Notes: generated by a model from the sequence alone, not told the origin. Positions 1-7,789 are shown, numbered from the stretch's first letter. The stretch: 12,349 nt of DNA from Dehalococcoidia bacterium UBA3254 (GCA_002362735.1 DEUU01000124.1:511-12859); one strand, 5' to 3'. Numbers and translations are program-made.

Positions 1-315
1 CCGTTAAACGGTTTTATTAGCAAATGGTTTCTAGGACAGGGCGCACTCGAAGCCAACCTGGGAATCTATCTGGGATTGCTATTGCTGAGCGGGTTATTAA
101 ATGCTGCTTACTTTTTCCCCATTGTCCGGCGGGCCTTCTTTATGAAATCAGATAAACGGACAAGGACGGCTGAAGCTTCAGCATTCATGGTGGTGCCTCT
201 TGTCATTACAGCTGCAATGGCCTTACTTTTAGGGCTGATGCCGGATGGAATTTTTCATTTCTTTGAGCTGGCCAGTAACAGTGCAGCCAGCATATTCAGC
301 GGAGTCGCACGATGA
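1..315 (+). CDS. Proton-conducting antiporter-like membrane subunit (MrpD/NuoL/N family), C-terminal end, 5' truncated by window
   Basis: The frame is open from base 1 to the TGA at 313-315, so only the last 104 residues are present. The first residues (PLNGFISKW) match the conserved loop and lysine-bearing helix of the proton_antipo_M family, which includes complex I NuoL/M/N and Mrp MrpA/MrpD. Two hydrophobic stretches follow, one around the LGLLLLSGLLNAAYFFP segment and one near VVPLVITAAMALLLGL. The family forms ion-translocating channels in the cytoplasmic membrane. The stop overlaps the next start as ATGA (312-315), indicating translational coupling in an operon with two further membrane genes. 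An internal ATG at 76 is not a credible start because homology extends upstream of it. The exact subunit (MrpD-like, HyfB-like or NuoN-like) cannot be decided from the tail alone. Confidence 0.85.
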   Translation, partial: PLNGFISKWFLGQGALEANLGIYLGLLLLSGLLNAAYFFPIVRRAFFMKSDKRTRTAEASAFMVVPLVITAAMALLLGLMPDGIFHFFELASNSAASIFSGVAR

Positions 316-545
316 AAATATTTAAAAGATCAAATTTGACATGGTGGATTCTCGCACTGATGGGGGTAATAGCGGTTGTTATCGGTTTCTTGATCCCTTC
401 CGATAAAGGAGAGCACGGTTTCTCGTGGACTCATTTTAATGGATTCTATGCCCTGCTTGGATTTATCGGCTGCATTGGCATGATCTACATCGCCAAATGG
501 CTGGGACACTACTGGCTACAGAAAAAGGAGGACTACTATGATTAA
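312..545 (+). CDS. Small two-helix membrane protein in the Mrp-type operon (unrecognised family)
   Basis: This is a 77-aa protein with two predicted membrane segments, about residues 10-28 and 42-63. They are joined by a short charged loop (SDKGEHGF), and the C-terminal tail is very polar (QKKEDYYD). It begins at the ATGA overlap with the preceding antiporter subunit and ends with an 8-bp overlap into the following one, so it is locked into the operon. I do not recognise the family. Its size is comparable to accessory Mrp subunits such as MrpC, E or F, but I see no motif that assigns it to one of them. From position and topology I infer a structural or accessory subunit of the same membrane complex. 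Both overlaps make it very likely to be a real gene. Confidence 0.85.
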   Translation: MKIFKRSNLTWWILALMGVIAVVIGFLIPSDKGEHGFSWTHFNGFYALLGFIGCIGMIYIAKWLGHYWLQKKEDYYD

Positions 546-2295
546 CCTTCCTCCGGCTGCGGTTCTCATACTGGGTGCCATCCTGCTGTTGCTCATACCG
601 CGCCGTTTCCAAGCGGCGGCATTTTTAGTGTTTCCTATCCTGGCCTTCTATTGGCTGATGCAACTTAGTCCGGGCGATACCCTACCGGTAAGTTTCTTGA
701 ATTTCGATCTGATACTCACCCGGGTGGACAGTCTAAGTCTGGCTTTCGGATATGTCTTTGTGATTATTACCTTTCTGGGGGGCGTCTACAGCTACCATAT
801 CAAGGATACTGCCGAGCGGGTGGCCACGCTGTTGTATTCCGGCAGTGCCCTCGGGGTAGTCTTCGCCGGCGACTTATTTACCCTGGTAATATTCTGGGAG
901 ATAATGGCAGTCTCTTCAGTCTATCTAATCTGGGCCCGGGGAACGCCGCTGTCCCGGGGTGCTGGCATGCGCTATTTGATGGTCCACCTTTTCGGCGGCA
1001 GCGTGCTCATCGCCGGAGTTCTAATGCATATCACGCAAACCGGTTCGATTGCGTTCGATCATCTGAACGGCAATATGGCAAGCTACTTGATTCTCTTTGC
1101 CTTCTGCCTTAATGCCGCAGTGCCGCCCCTGCATGCCTGGCTTTCCGACGCTTATCCCGAAGGCACGGTAACGGGCAGCGTGTTCCTCAGTGCTTTTACC
1201 ACCAAGACTGCGGTCTATGTGTTGGCTCGAGGTTTTGCCGGATGGGAAATTCTCATCTGGGCAGGGGTTGCGATGGCCATTTATGGCGTGATCTATGCGG
1301 TACTGGAGAATGATGCCCGTCGTTTGCTGGCTTACCATATCATCAGTCAGGTGGGTTATATGGTAGCCGGGGTTGGCATCGGTACTCTGATCTCTATTGA
1401 CGGCGTCACCGCTCACGCCTTCACCCATATTTTGTATAAAGCTCTGCTGTTTATGGGCGCCGGAACCGTTCTCTATGCCACCGGAAGAAGCAAGCTCAGT
1501 GAATTGGGCGGTCTGGGTAAAGCTATGCCTTGGGTTTTTGCGCTGTATATGATAGGAGCATTCTCCATTTCAGGCGTTCCCCTGTTCAGCGGATTCGTCA
1601 GTAAGTCCATCATCGTCTATGCGGCGGGGCTCAGCGGCCTCGGACTGGTGTTGCTTCTATTAAACCTGGCTTCGGTGGGGACCTTCCTGCATACCGGACT
1701 CAAACTGCCCTTTTTTACGTGGCTGGGAAAATCGAACCCGGATAATCCGATTCCTGAACCAAAAGCAATACCCAGAGGAATGTATCTTGGCATGGGCCTG
1801 ACGGCTGCTGTCTGCATCGCTATCGGCGTTCACCCGTCTTTGCTCTATAACATACTACCGTATCCGATCGACTATCAACCATATAGTTCCGGTCACATTA
1901 TAGAGACGGTCCAGATTCTAATATTTACCGGAATTGGTTTCTGGATCCTGGTGAAAATATTGAAACCCAAGGCCATAATTTCGCTTGATACAGATTGGTT
2001 TTATCGCCGGCCGGCGAAACTGGCCTACAATATATTCATAGTGCCAATCAATCAGTTTTTTGCCGGAGTGGAAACAGTGGCCGTGCGTTGGACAACGGCA
2101 CTTTCCAGAGCAGGTGCCAACCCCATCAAATATCTCGGCGGACTAAAAATTCTAAAACCCGGCGGTGAAACTGGCAGGCATAACACTAACGCAGATTACG
2201 ACCCGGATGACCAGCGGTTGCCGATCGAGCCGATGCTGCTGATAGTAGTCTTGTTTTTCATGATTATGCTAGTCTGGGGCTTATTGAAGCTATAA
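538..2295 (+). CDS. MrpD/NuoL/N-family proton-conducting antiporter-like subunit
   Basis: The 585-aa polytopic membrane protein belongs to the proton_antipo_M family (ion translocation in Mrp Na+/H+ antiporters, complex I and membrane-bound hydrogenases). Hallmark charged residues in membrane helices are visible: E121 in the FWEIMA segment, K223 in TTKTAVYVLARG, K301 in HILYKALLFMG, and K356 in GFVSKSII. The conserved PPLHAWLSDAYPEG loop lies at 196-209. After the core, residues 475-560 are largely hydrophilic and carry an LDTDWFYRRP motif, then a final membrane helix spans about 563-582. This tail resembles the extended C-termini of some MrpD/HyfB-type subunits. Translation starts at the ATG at 538 behind AAGGAGG (525-531, 6-nt spacing), overlapping the 77-aa gene by 8 bp. 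It is the last gene of its operon. Whether it moves Na+ or H+, and which electron-transfer module it serves, cannot be read here. Confidence 0.9.
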   Translation: MINLPPAAVLILGAILLLLIPRRFQAAAFLVFPILAFYWLMQLSPGDTLPVSFLNFDLILTRVDSLSLAFGYVFVIITFLGGVYSYHIKDTAERVATLLYSGSALGVVFAGDLFTLVIFWEIMAVSSVYLIWARGTPLSRGAGMRYLMVHLFGGSVLIAGVLMHITQTGSIAFDHLNGNMASYLILFAFCLNAAVPPLHAWLSDAYPEGTVTGSVFLSAFTTKTAVYVLARGFAGWEILIWAGVAMAIYGVIYAVLENDARRLLAYHIISQVGYMVAGVGIGTLISIDGVTAHAFTHILYKALLFMGAGTVLYATGRSKLSELGGLGKAMPWVFALYMIGAFSISGVPLFSGFVSKSIIVYAAGLSGLGLVLLLLNLASVGTFLHTGLKLPFFTWLGKSNPDNPIPEPKAIPRGMYLGMGLTAAVCIAIGVHPSLLYNILPYPIDYQPYSSGHIIETVQILIFTGIGFWILVKILKPKAIISLDTDWFYRRPAKLAYNIFIVPINQFFAGVETVAVRWTTALSRAGANPIKYLGGLKILKPGGETGRHNTNADYDPDDQRLPIEPMLLIVVLFFMIMLVWGLLKL

Positions 2296-2648
2296 TTCCG
2301 CATCAGATCGTTTCAAAGACTATTTTTTAACGGCTTTCTGTATTTTTTCTTTCATATCGGCAACACTCTCGTTTCTCACGCGGTTACGATTAGCGGATTA
2401 ATTCCTACTGCCAGTGTGTTATGAACTATCATTATGTGGGGTTTCATGTATGAGTTTCGCTGTGCCGCAAGCTCAGTTCCGCAACGGTTGTAATACTCGA
2501 TGCAAGAAAAACACAGCCTTAAGTTACATATATATTCAAGCAAAGTATTTAGAATTTTAATGATCTGATTGAGAAATTTATCGAAAATGAGTACTCTTAT
2601 AATTGAATTATCATGTAAGACTCTGGTAGACAAGCATGGAGGTTATTA
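2296..2648. other. 353-bp intergenic spacer
   Basis: This spacer lies between the antiporter operon and the KaiC/PPDK_N gene. I see no convincing gene, tRNA or strong intrinsic terminator. A minus-strand run at 2320-2379 reads as a short hydrophilic peptide tail (ESVADMKEKIQKAVKK then TAG), but it is closed by a TAA just upstream and has no ribosome site; it may be a gene remnant or chance. The longer minus-strand frame at 2376-2633 starts with TTG, has no ribosome site and has unconvincing composition. The 3' part of the spacer is AT-rich and probably carries the promoter of the downstream gene. Confidence 0.5.
2598..2603 (+). promoter_or_regulatory. Possible -10 element (TATAAT) for the KaiC/PPDK_N gene
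   Basis: A perfect TATAAT lies 45 bp upstream of the TTG start in an AT-rich stretch. No good -35 hexamer sits at 16-18 bp: the nearest TTGAGA (2569-2574) is 23 bp away, which is too far. It could be a weak or activator-dependent promoter, or chance. Confidence 0.3.
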
Positions 2649-5279
2649 TTGTCTTTTAGCAAGCCAAGAATAGTTAGCAGTGGCAATAAAGCTCTGGACG
2701 AATTGCTGCAGGGCATTCGCCTGGGTGATAACGTGGTCTGGCAGGTGGATTCCTTAAAAGAATATGCACGCTTTGCCGTATCTTTTGTAAGCCAATCTAT
2801 TGCCGACGGTCTGAAATGCATCTATCTTCGATTTGCCAGCCATGAACCGATTCTTGAACCCCGCGAAGGCCTTACGATTATCAATGTCGACCCATCCCCA
2901 GGTTTTGATTACTTCAGCGCCGATGTACACCGCATAATTGATACCACTGGCACTAAGATTTGTTATGTTTTTGATAACCTCTCCGATCTGGTGAATAAAT
3001 GGGCGACAGATGAGCTATTAGCCAATTTCTTCCAGGTTACCTGCTCCCATTTATTCGAACTGGATACGGTCACTTATTTTGCCTTAACGCGAAACCAACA
3101 TGATTCCAATACCGTAGCCCGAATACGCGATACGACACAAATTCTTCTGGATGTGTATCATGCTAACAATCAGGCTTACATTCATCCTTTGAAAGTCTGG
3201 GACCGCTACTCTTCACAGATGTTTTTACCCCACCGGATTTCCGGGAATAACCTGCTGCCAGTTTTTCAAAGCGGCGATGCTGCCGCGATTTCCGCTTTAG
3301 CCAGAAAAAGGCAGGTTAGAATATTATCCGGCTCTATAGCCCCCTGGGATAGCGTTTATGCCAAGCTTCTTCAATACCAAAAAAACCAGGTTAATACCGC
3401 TGATGAAACCACCGGCGAAATAGCTGCACTCCGCCAGGAATTAACCCGAATGCTGTTTGGCAATCAACCGGAATTTAATAGGCTGGCCGATAACCTTCTA
3501 ACGGTCGATGATTTAATCAAAATCCGCGACCGACTGATTGGCTCCGGACGCATCGGCGGCAAAGCCGCCGGTATGTTATTAGCCCGCAAGGTACTATTGC
3601 AGAAAGGAAATGGCATTGATTATTCACGGATATTAGAGGAACATGATTCTTTCTTTATCGGGTCCAACGTGTTCTTTACTTTTTTAATCAATAACAACCT
3701 GTTCAGACTGCGTCTGAGGCTATCCCAGAATTCACAAATCACACGAGAAGAGTTTGAAAAGGTCGAGCGGCATTTCTTGGAAGGAACTTTTCCCCGAGAG
3801 ATCATGGACCAGTTTAAGGACATGCTGGACTATTTCGGGCAGGCCCCGATTATTGTGCGTTCCAGCAGCTTGCTAGAGGACAGCTACGGCAACGCCTTTG
3901 CGGGAAAATACCGTAGTGAGTTCTGCGCTAACCAGGGCACCTCGGAGAAAAGATTGGAGGCTTTTTTACGCGCGGTAAAACTGGTTTATGCCAGCGCCTT
4001 AAATCCGGATGCTCTGGCTTACCGGAAAAAACGCGGACTGGGAGAAGGCGATGAGCAAATGGCAATCCTGGTGCAGAGAGTTTCCGGAATACCGTACCGG
4101 AAATATTTCTTTCCCACTCTGGCTGGTGTAGCTTTTTCACGAAACCTTTACGTTTGGAATGATCGTATTAATCCGGAAAAAGGAATGATAAGATTGGTAT
4201 TTGGGCTGGGAACCCGGGCGGTTAATCGGGTAGGCAGCGATTATCCGCGAATGATCGCTGTCAGCCACCCTGAACTGAGACCGGAAACAGGAACTAAAAT
4301 CGTAAAATACTCTCAAAAAAATGTGGATGTCCTGGACCTGGAAACTAATGAATTTACCACTCGCCCGGTAGTGAAAGTGCTGGAACCGGCAGACTATCCG
4401 CATCTGTGGTTACTGGCCTCGATGATGGTAGAAGGATATCTTCAGGACCCGATATACCGACCACTGGATGCTTCTCCTCAAAGCCTGGTATTGACATTCA
4501 ATAATCTAATCAAGCAGACCAGGTTGATCAAAATCCTGGAAGATATCCTGATGAAACTGGAAAAAGCCTGGAGACACCCGGTAGATGTCGAGTTCACTGC
4601 TCATATCGAAAAAGATAGGACTATCCTGGTTAACGTATTACAGTGCCGACCATTAAGAGTGCCACATACTGCAGAGTCACTGATCAAGCTTCCTCGTCAA
4701 TTGGCTAAAGAGAACATATTATTTGAATCAGACCGGACATTAAGCGGAGGAATCGTCGATAATATCAGATACATTATCTATGTCGATCCCTTTGAGTATG
4801 CAGAGATACCCTCAATCAACTTAAAAAGATCACTGGGCTGGATAGTCGGCCAAATAAATGAAGCCTTGCGAAATACTAAAGAAAAAGTCATGGCGGTGGG
4901 ACCGGGAAGGTGGGGAAGCACCAACATTGACCTGGGAGTAAGTGTCAGCTATGCCAATATCGATAATGTTAAAGTACTGGTGGAGGTCGGCCGGATAGAG
5001 GCAGGTCATGAGCCTGAACTGTCTTACGGCACTCACTTTTTCCAGGATTTAATAGAAGCAGAAATAATTTATCTCCCTGTTTTTCCAGACCGGTCTACCG
5101 CCAGGTTTAATAAAACCTTCTTTGCTGAATCACCCAACTCCCTGGGAGACTTACTACCGGAACTGATCGATTTCGGCGATTATGTGCGACTAATTGACGT
5201 TTCATCGGCTTACAATGGGGCTTATGCTCATGTAATTGCTGACCCACAGACCCGCAAGTCGATTTGCTATATTCGATAG
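2649..5279 (+). CDS. PEP/pyruvate-binding (PPDK_N) domain protein with degenerate KaiC-like N-terminus
   Basis: The 876-aa protein has three parts. Residues about 10-230 align by eye with KaiC/RadA-type ATPases (SSGNKALDELLQGIRLGD; a Walker B-like strand ending VFDNLSDL), but the P-loop position reads QVDSLKEY, so the GxxGxGKT motif is lost. Residues about 288-670 form a PPDK_N/PEP-synthase ATP-grasp domain: GGKAAG at 303-308, IVRSSSLLEDS at 402-412, NAFAGKY at 415-421, VDVEFT at 645-650 and LQCRPL at 664-669. The swivelling phospho-histidine domain and PEP-binding barrel of PpsA/PpdK are absent. Residues about 670-876 form a further domain with GPGRWGS (751-757) and ELSYGTHFF (790-798). It should bind ATP at the ATP-grasp site and phosphorylate an unknown acceptor; it is not a complete PEP synthase. 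The TTG start is supported by GGAGG at 2638-2642 with 6-nt spacing. The gene stands alone with its own terminator. Confidence 0.85.
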   Translation: MSFSKPRIVSSGNKALDELLQGIRLGDNVVWQVDSLKEYARFAVSFVSQSIADGLKCIYLRFASHEPILEPREGLTIINVDPSPGFDYFSADVHRIIDTTGTKICYVFDNLSDLVNKWATDELLANFFQVTCSHLFELDTVTYFALTRNQHDSNTVARIRDTTQILLDVYHANNQAYIHPLKVWDRYSSQMFLPHRISGNNLLPVFQSGDAAAISALARKRQVRILSGSIAPWDSVYAKLLQYQKNQVNTADETTGEIAALRQELTRMLFGNQPEFNRLADNLLTVDDLIKIRDRLIGSGRIGGKAAGMLLARKVLLQKGNGIDYSRILEEHDSFFIGSNVFFTFLINNNLFRLRLRLSQNSQITREEFEKVERHFLEGTFPREIMDQFKDMLDYFGQAPIIVRSSSLLEDSYGNAFAGKYRSEFCANQGTSEKRLEAFLRAVKLVYASALNPDALAYRKKRGLGEGDEQMAILVQRVSGIPYRKYFFPTLAGVAFSRNLYVWNDRINPEKGMIRLVFGLGTRAVNRVGSDYPRMIAVSHPELRPETGTKIVKYSQKNVDVLDLETNEFTTRPVVKVLEPADYPHLWLLASMMVEGYLQDPIYRPLDASPQSLVLTFNNLIKQTRLIKILEDILMKLEKAWRHPVDVEFTAHIEKDRTILVNVLQCRPLRVPHTAESLIKLPRQLAKENILFESDRTLSGGIVDNIRYIIYVDPFEYAEIPSINLKRSLGWIVGQINEALRNTKEKVMAVGPGRWGSTNIDLGVSVSYANIDNVKVLVEVGRIEAGHEPELSYGTHFFQDLIEAEIIYLPVFPDRSTARFNKTFFAESPNSLGDLLPELIDFGDYVRLIDVSSAYNGAYAHVIADPQTRKSICYIR

Positions 5280-5296
5280 GAAACCTATCATTTTTT
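5275..5296 (+). terminator. Intrinsic terminator overlapping the stop codon
   Basis: GATAGG-AAA-CCTATC (5275-5289) forms a perfect 6-bp stem with a 3-nt loop and is followed by A and six T residues (5291-5296). The TAG stop codon (5277-5279) of the KaiC/PPDK_N gene lies inside the left arm, so the terminating ribosome would cover the hairpin. The stem is short but the T-tract is good. Confidence 0.7.
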
Positions 5297-5360
5297 CAGG
5301 ATCAGAATATAAAAACCGGCGAACACTGAATTTGCGACCATGATTTCAAAAATAATACAC

Positions 5361-5430
5361 GCCGAAAGCGGCCATCATAGAGTACGGTTTAAAATCAACC
5401 AATAGTGTATCCATGACGCGCTTTCAGCGC
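5361..5430 (-). other. Small hairpins downstream of the Cys4 microprotein gene
   Basis: Two short inverted repeats lie in the convergent spacer: GCCG-AAAG-CGGC at 5361-5372 and GCGCT-TTC-AGCGC at 5418-5430. A third, CTGT-AA-ACAG, is at 5441-5450. Read on the minus strand, the 5361 hairpin is followed by GTGTATTATTTTT, making it a weak candidate terminator for the nrpR-hisF-gdh unit. None has a strong U-tract directly adjacent. No other gene is seen in 5297-5454. Confidence 0.35.
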
Positions 5431-5454
5431 ATATGAATTACTGTAAACAGAGTA

Positions 5455-5604
5455 TTATTTGGCCAGAGCTCCCTCCACCCGAGCAACTTTCATTTCCAAT
5501 GAATTTAGCTTTTCAATAATCTCACTCATCATACAATACGCCCTTTTTTCGCATCCCTCGCAGTTACCATTGTAATTCTTTTCTTTCAACGGGCAATTAA
5601 CCAT
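5455..5604 (-). CDS. Four-cysteine microprotein (49 aa) with amphipathic C-terminal helix
   Basis: I found this short frame by translating the spacer after gdh. ATG at 5604-5602 follows a strong GAGGAGG ribosome site (5 nt spacing), and TAA is at 5457-5455. The N-terminal half has cysteines at residues 4, 15, 18 and 24 (C-x10-C-x2-C-x5-C), a pattern suited to binding Zn2+ or possibly an iron-sulfur cluster. Residues about 27-47 (SEIIEKLNSLEMKVARVEGAL) show heptad-like spacing of I, L, L, V, V and L, consistent with an amphipathic or coiled-coil helix that could dimerise. The start lies 54 bp after the gdh stop on the same strand, so it is probably the last gene of the nrpR-hisF-gdh unit. I do not recognise a named family and assign no function; a metal-binding adaptor or regulator is conceivable. 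Confidence 0.75.
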   Translation of the reverse strand: MVNCPLKEKNYNGNCEGCEKRAYCMMSEIIEKLNSLEMKVARVEGALAK

Positions 5605-5658
5605 TTCATCCTCCTCAATAATATTTGTCGAGTTCGGCTCGGGCGCCGCAGAAATATC

Positions 5659-6936
5659 CTAAACCCAGCCTCTAGCTTTCATGGTATCAACAACCCGTTT
5701 TACCGCTACGACATAGGCTGCCTGTCTCATATTGATATTGTATTTGCGACTAGTATCCAGAACAGAATGGTAAGCTGAAGAAATTCTCTTATCCAACTTC
5801 TCGTATACTTCTGCCTCATCCCAATAATACATATAAGCATTCTGAACCATTTCGAAGTAGGATACAGTTACGCCACCGGCATTGCACAGGAAATCAGGAA
5901 TGACATGGACTTTATTGTGGTATAAAATATCATCGGCTTCGGGAGTAGTAGGGCCGTTGGCTAACTCAGCCACGATCTTGGCCTTCACTTTTGCGGCATT
6001 CTTACCGGTGATTACATTTTCAATAGCAGCCGGTATCAGGATATCCACATCCAGAGCTAACACATCTTCATTGGAGACCTTCTCAATACCCGGTAAGCTA
6101 CAAACGGAGCCGGATTCCTGCTTGCAATCGAAAGCTTTCTTGGGATCAATACCATTGGCATTATAAACACCGCCTCTGCTATCGCAGGCAGCTATTACTT
6201 TACAGCCAAACATTTCTTTACAGAGTCTTGCAGCAAAATAACCGGCATTACCATAACCCTGGATCGCCACGCTGGCTTTTTTCAAATCAATTCCCAGAGT
6301 CTTTGCGGCTTCGCGTATAGTAAACATACCGCCGCGAGCAGTAGCGTCGCCTCGACCCGGAGATCCACCCATGCAAAGTGGTTTACCAGTGATAACGCCA
6401 AATTGCGGTTTGCCGGCCATTACAGAATACTCATCGGTCATCCAGGCCATGATTTGAGGATTAGTATAAACATCCGGCGCGGGGACATCTTTTTCCGGAC
6501 CAATAAACGGAAAGACACTTCTGACATAAGCCCGGCTCAGTCTCTCTATTTCTCCCTGAGACATCTCTTTAGGATTACAAATAACGCCGCCCTTAGCACC
6601 ACCCAGAGGCAGGTCCAATAAAGAGCATTTCCAGGTCATCCAGGCTGCCAGAGCTCTCACGGTATCTATGGTCTCTTCCGGATGAAAACGGATTCCACCT
6701 TTTCCAGGGCCCCGGGCATCATTGTACTGTACTCTGAATCCCTGAAAGACTTTGAGAGAACCATCATCCATGCGAACCGGCAAAGAAACATGCAGCTCAC
6801 GCATCGGATTCTTGAGCATTGCAGTGACTTCTGAAGGTAACTCCAGAATCTCAGCGCATTTATCTATCTGCTTCCGAACAATCTCAAATGGGTTATTCTC
6901 TACCTTTCCATTATATAGGGCTTTGGTTTGAACCAT
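5659..6936 (-). CDS. gdhA: Glutamate dehydrogenase (Glu/Leu/Phe/Val dehydrogenase family)
   Basis: The 425-aa enzyme catalyses reversible oxidative deamination of glutamate to 2-oxoglutarate and ammonium in the cytoplasm. Visible motifs are [11 protein letters not shown] (76-86, substrate-binding K79), PLGGAKGGV (110-118, catalytic K115), PAPDVYT (152-158, catalytic D155), and the Rossmann turn GYGNAG (227-232). Length matches hexameric bacterial and archaeal GDHs of about 420 residues. I choose the ATG at 6936 rather than the one at 6942 because AAAGGAG directly abuts the upstream ATG but sits 6 nt before this one. D252 at the end of the second Rossmann strand may favour NAD over NADP; this is tentative. 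It lies 79 bp downstream of hisF and two genes after nrpR, so it is a plausible NrpR target. The family also includes leucine and phenylalanine dehydrogenases, but the length and motifs favour GDH. Confidence 0.93.
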   Translation of the reverse strand: MVQTKALYNGKVENNPFEIVRKQIDKCAEILELPSEVTAMLKNPMRELHVSLPVRMDDGSLKVFQGFRVQYNDARGPGKGGIRFHPEETIDTVRALAAWMTWKCSLLDLPLGGAKGGVICNPKEMSQGEIERLSRAYVRSVFPFIGPEKDVPAPDVYTNPQIMAWMTDEYSVMAGKPQFGVITGKPLCMGGSPGRGDATARGGMFTIREAAKTLGIDLKKASVAIQGYGNAGYFAARLCKEMFGCKVIAACDSRGGVYNANGIDPKKAFDCKQESGSVCSLPGIEKVSNEDVLALDVDILIPAAIENVITGKNAAKVKAKIVAELANGPTTPEADDILYHNKVHVIPDFLCNAGGVTVSYFEMVQNAYMYYWDEAEVYEKLDKRISSAYHSVLDTSRKYNINMRQAAYVVAVKRVVDTMKARGWV

Positions 6937-6954
6937 ACACATCTCCTTTATTTT

Positions 6955-6976
6955 AATCGCTTATTCTTATGCGATT
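6955..6976 (-). promoter_or_regulatory. Inverted repeat just upstream of the gdh ribosome site
   Basis: AATCGC and GCGATT form perfect 6-bp arms around a 10-nt centre (TTATTCTTAT on plus). Two further inner pairs are possible, leaving a 4-nt loop. It lies in the hisF-gdh spacer about 10 bp before the AAAGGAG site. It could be an operator for an internal gdh promoter, an mRNA processing or stability hairpin, or a translational control element. It does not share the CGGCAA half-site of the nrpR repeat. Confidence 0.4.
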
Positions 6977-7015
6977 ATTTTCAGCATTTAATTGGCCGGG
7001 ATACCCTATACTTTA

Positions 7016-7789
7016 TTATTTCGTGATTACCGGTATGCCTTTCGATTTCAAATACTTTTTGGCTTCGGGGATAGATATCTCGCCAAAATGGAAGATCGAA
7101 GCAGCCAGTAAGGCTGAAGCTTTACCTTTTACGACAGCCTCATAAAGATGTTCCAGAGTACCTGCTCCCCCGGAGGCTGTAACTGGAATCTTCACCGCCT
7201 CCGCTACCGCAGCCGTCATTTCCAGATCATAACCAGCTTTGGTGCCGTCAGCATCCTTACTGGTTAGCAGGATTTCTCCCGCGCCCAAAGATTCCACTTT
7301 TTTTGCCCAGCTTACGATATCTAAACCGGTACCCTGACCGCCGGATTTGACTACCACCTCCAGGCGAGGTTGACCACTCCCGAATGGATTCTTGCAGCCG
7401 TCAATAGCCACTATCAGATGCATCTTACCAAACTTGGAGGCAGCCTGACTGATTAATTCGGGATTCTTCACAGCTGCTGTATTAATAGAGACTTTGTCTA
7501 CTCCCATATCAACCAGGCTTTGTATGTCTTCGATGCTTCCGATGCCGCCTCCTACTGCAAATGGAATGGTAACTACATTGCAGACTTTTTTAACCCACTC
7601 TAACCGTGTTTTACGGTTCTCAACTGTGGCAAAAATATCCAGAAATACTAATTCATCTGCACCTTGTTCGCAGTAAGTCAAAGCTGCTTCCACAGGGTCT
7701 CGGGCATCTTTCAGGTTTACGAAGTTGATCCCCTTGACCACCCGGCCCTCTTTAATATCGAGACAGGGAATAATTTTTACTGGTTTCAT
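7016..7789 (-). CDS. hisF: Imidazole glycerol phosphate synthase cyclase subunit HisF
   Basis: The 257-aa (beta/alpha)8 protein, with HisH glutaminase as partner, converts PRFAR plus ammonia to imidazole glycerol phosphate and AICAR in histidine synthesis. Catalytic aspartates are visible: D11 in IPCLDIKEGRVVKG and D130 in VAIDG. Phosphate-binding loops include AVGGGIGS (78-85) and ASGGAG (205-210), with GEILLTSKDADGTKAGYD at 171-188 and the typical C-terminus FHFGEISIPEAKKYL. Length is normal for the family. The ATG at 7789 follows GAGAGG and lies inside the 3' end of nrpR (38-bp overlap), so the two are co-transcribed and probably translationally coupled. No other his gene is in the window, so HisH and the rest must be elsewhere. 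Its location between a nitrogen regulator and glutamate dehydrogenase is unusual but fits its use of glutamine nitrogen. Confidence 0.95.
   Translation of the reverse strand: MKPVKIIPCLDIKEGRVVKGINFVNLKDARDPVEAALTYCEQGADELVFLDIFATVENRKTRLEWVKKVCNVVTIPFAVGGGIGSIEDIQSLVDMGVDKVSINTAAVKNPELISQAASKFGKMHLIVAIDGCKNPFGSGQPRLEVVVKSGGQGTGLDIVSWAKKVESLGAGEILLTSKDADGTKAGYDLEMTAAVAEAVKIPVTASGGAGTLEHLYEAVVKGKASALLAASIFHFGEISIPEAKKYLKSKGIPVITK

Noticed and set aside
1021..1428. 135-aa minus-strand frame
   Set aside because: It lies wholly inside the antiporter gene, is antisense to conserved membrane helices, and has no ribosome site or recognisable domain.
2376..2633. 85-aa minus-strand frame in the spacer
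   Set aside because: Starts with TTG without a ribosome site, has no recognisable domain, and covers the presumed promoter region of the plus-strand gene.
2649..5279. Calling the 876-aa protein a PEP synthase or pyruvate phosphate dikinase
   Set aside because: The swivelling phospho-histidine domain and the PEP-binding barrel are absent; only the ATP-grasp half is present.
5288..5341. 17-aa minus-strand frame with a hydrophobic end, and a 22-aa frame just before it
   Set aside because: Too short, no ribosome site, and the first overlaps the terminator hairpin of the plus-strand gene; hydrophobic reading partly reflects the T-tract.
6937..6942. Upstream ATG (6942) as the gdh start
   Set aside because: The AAAGGAG ribosome site directly abuts it with no spacing; the ATG at 6936 has the proper 6-nt spacing.
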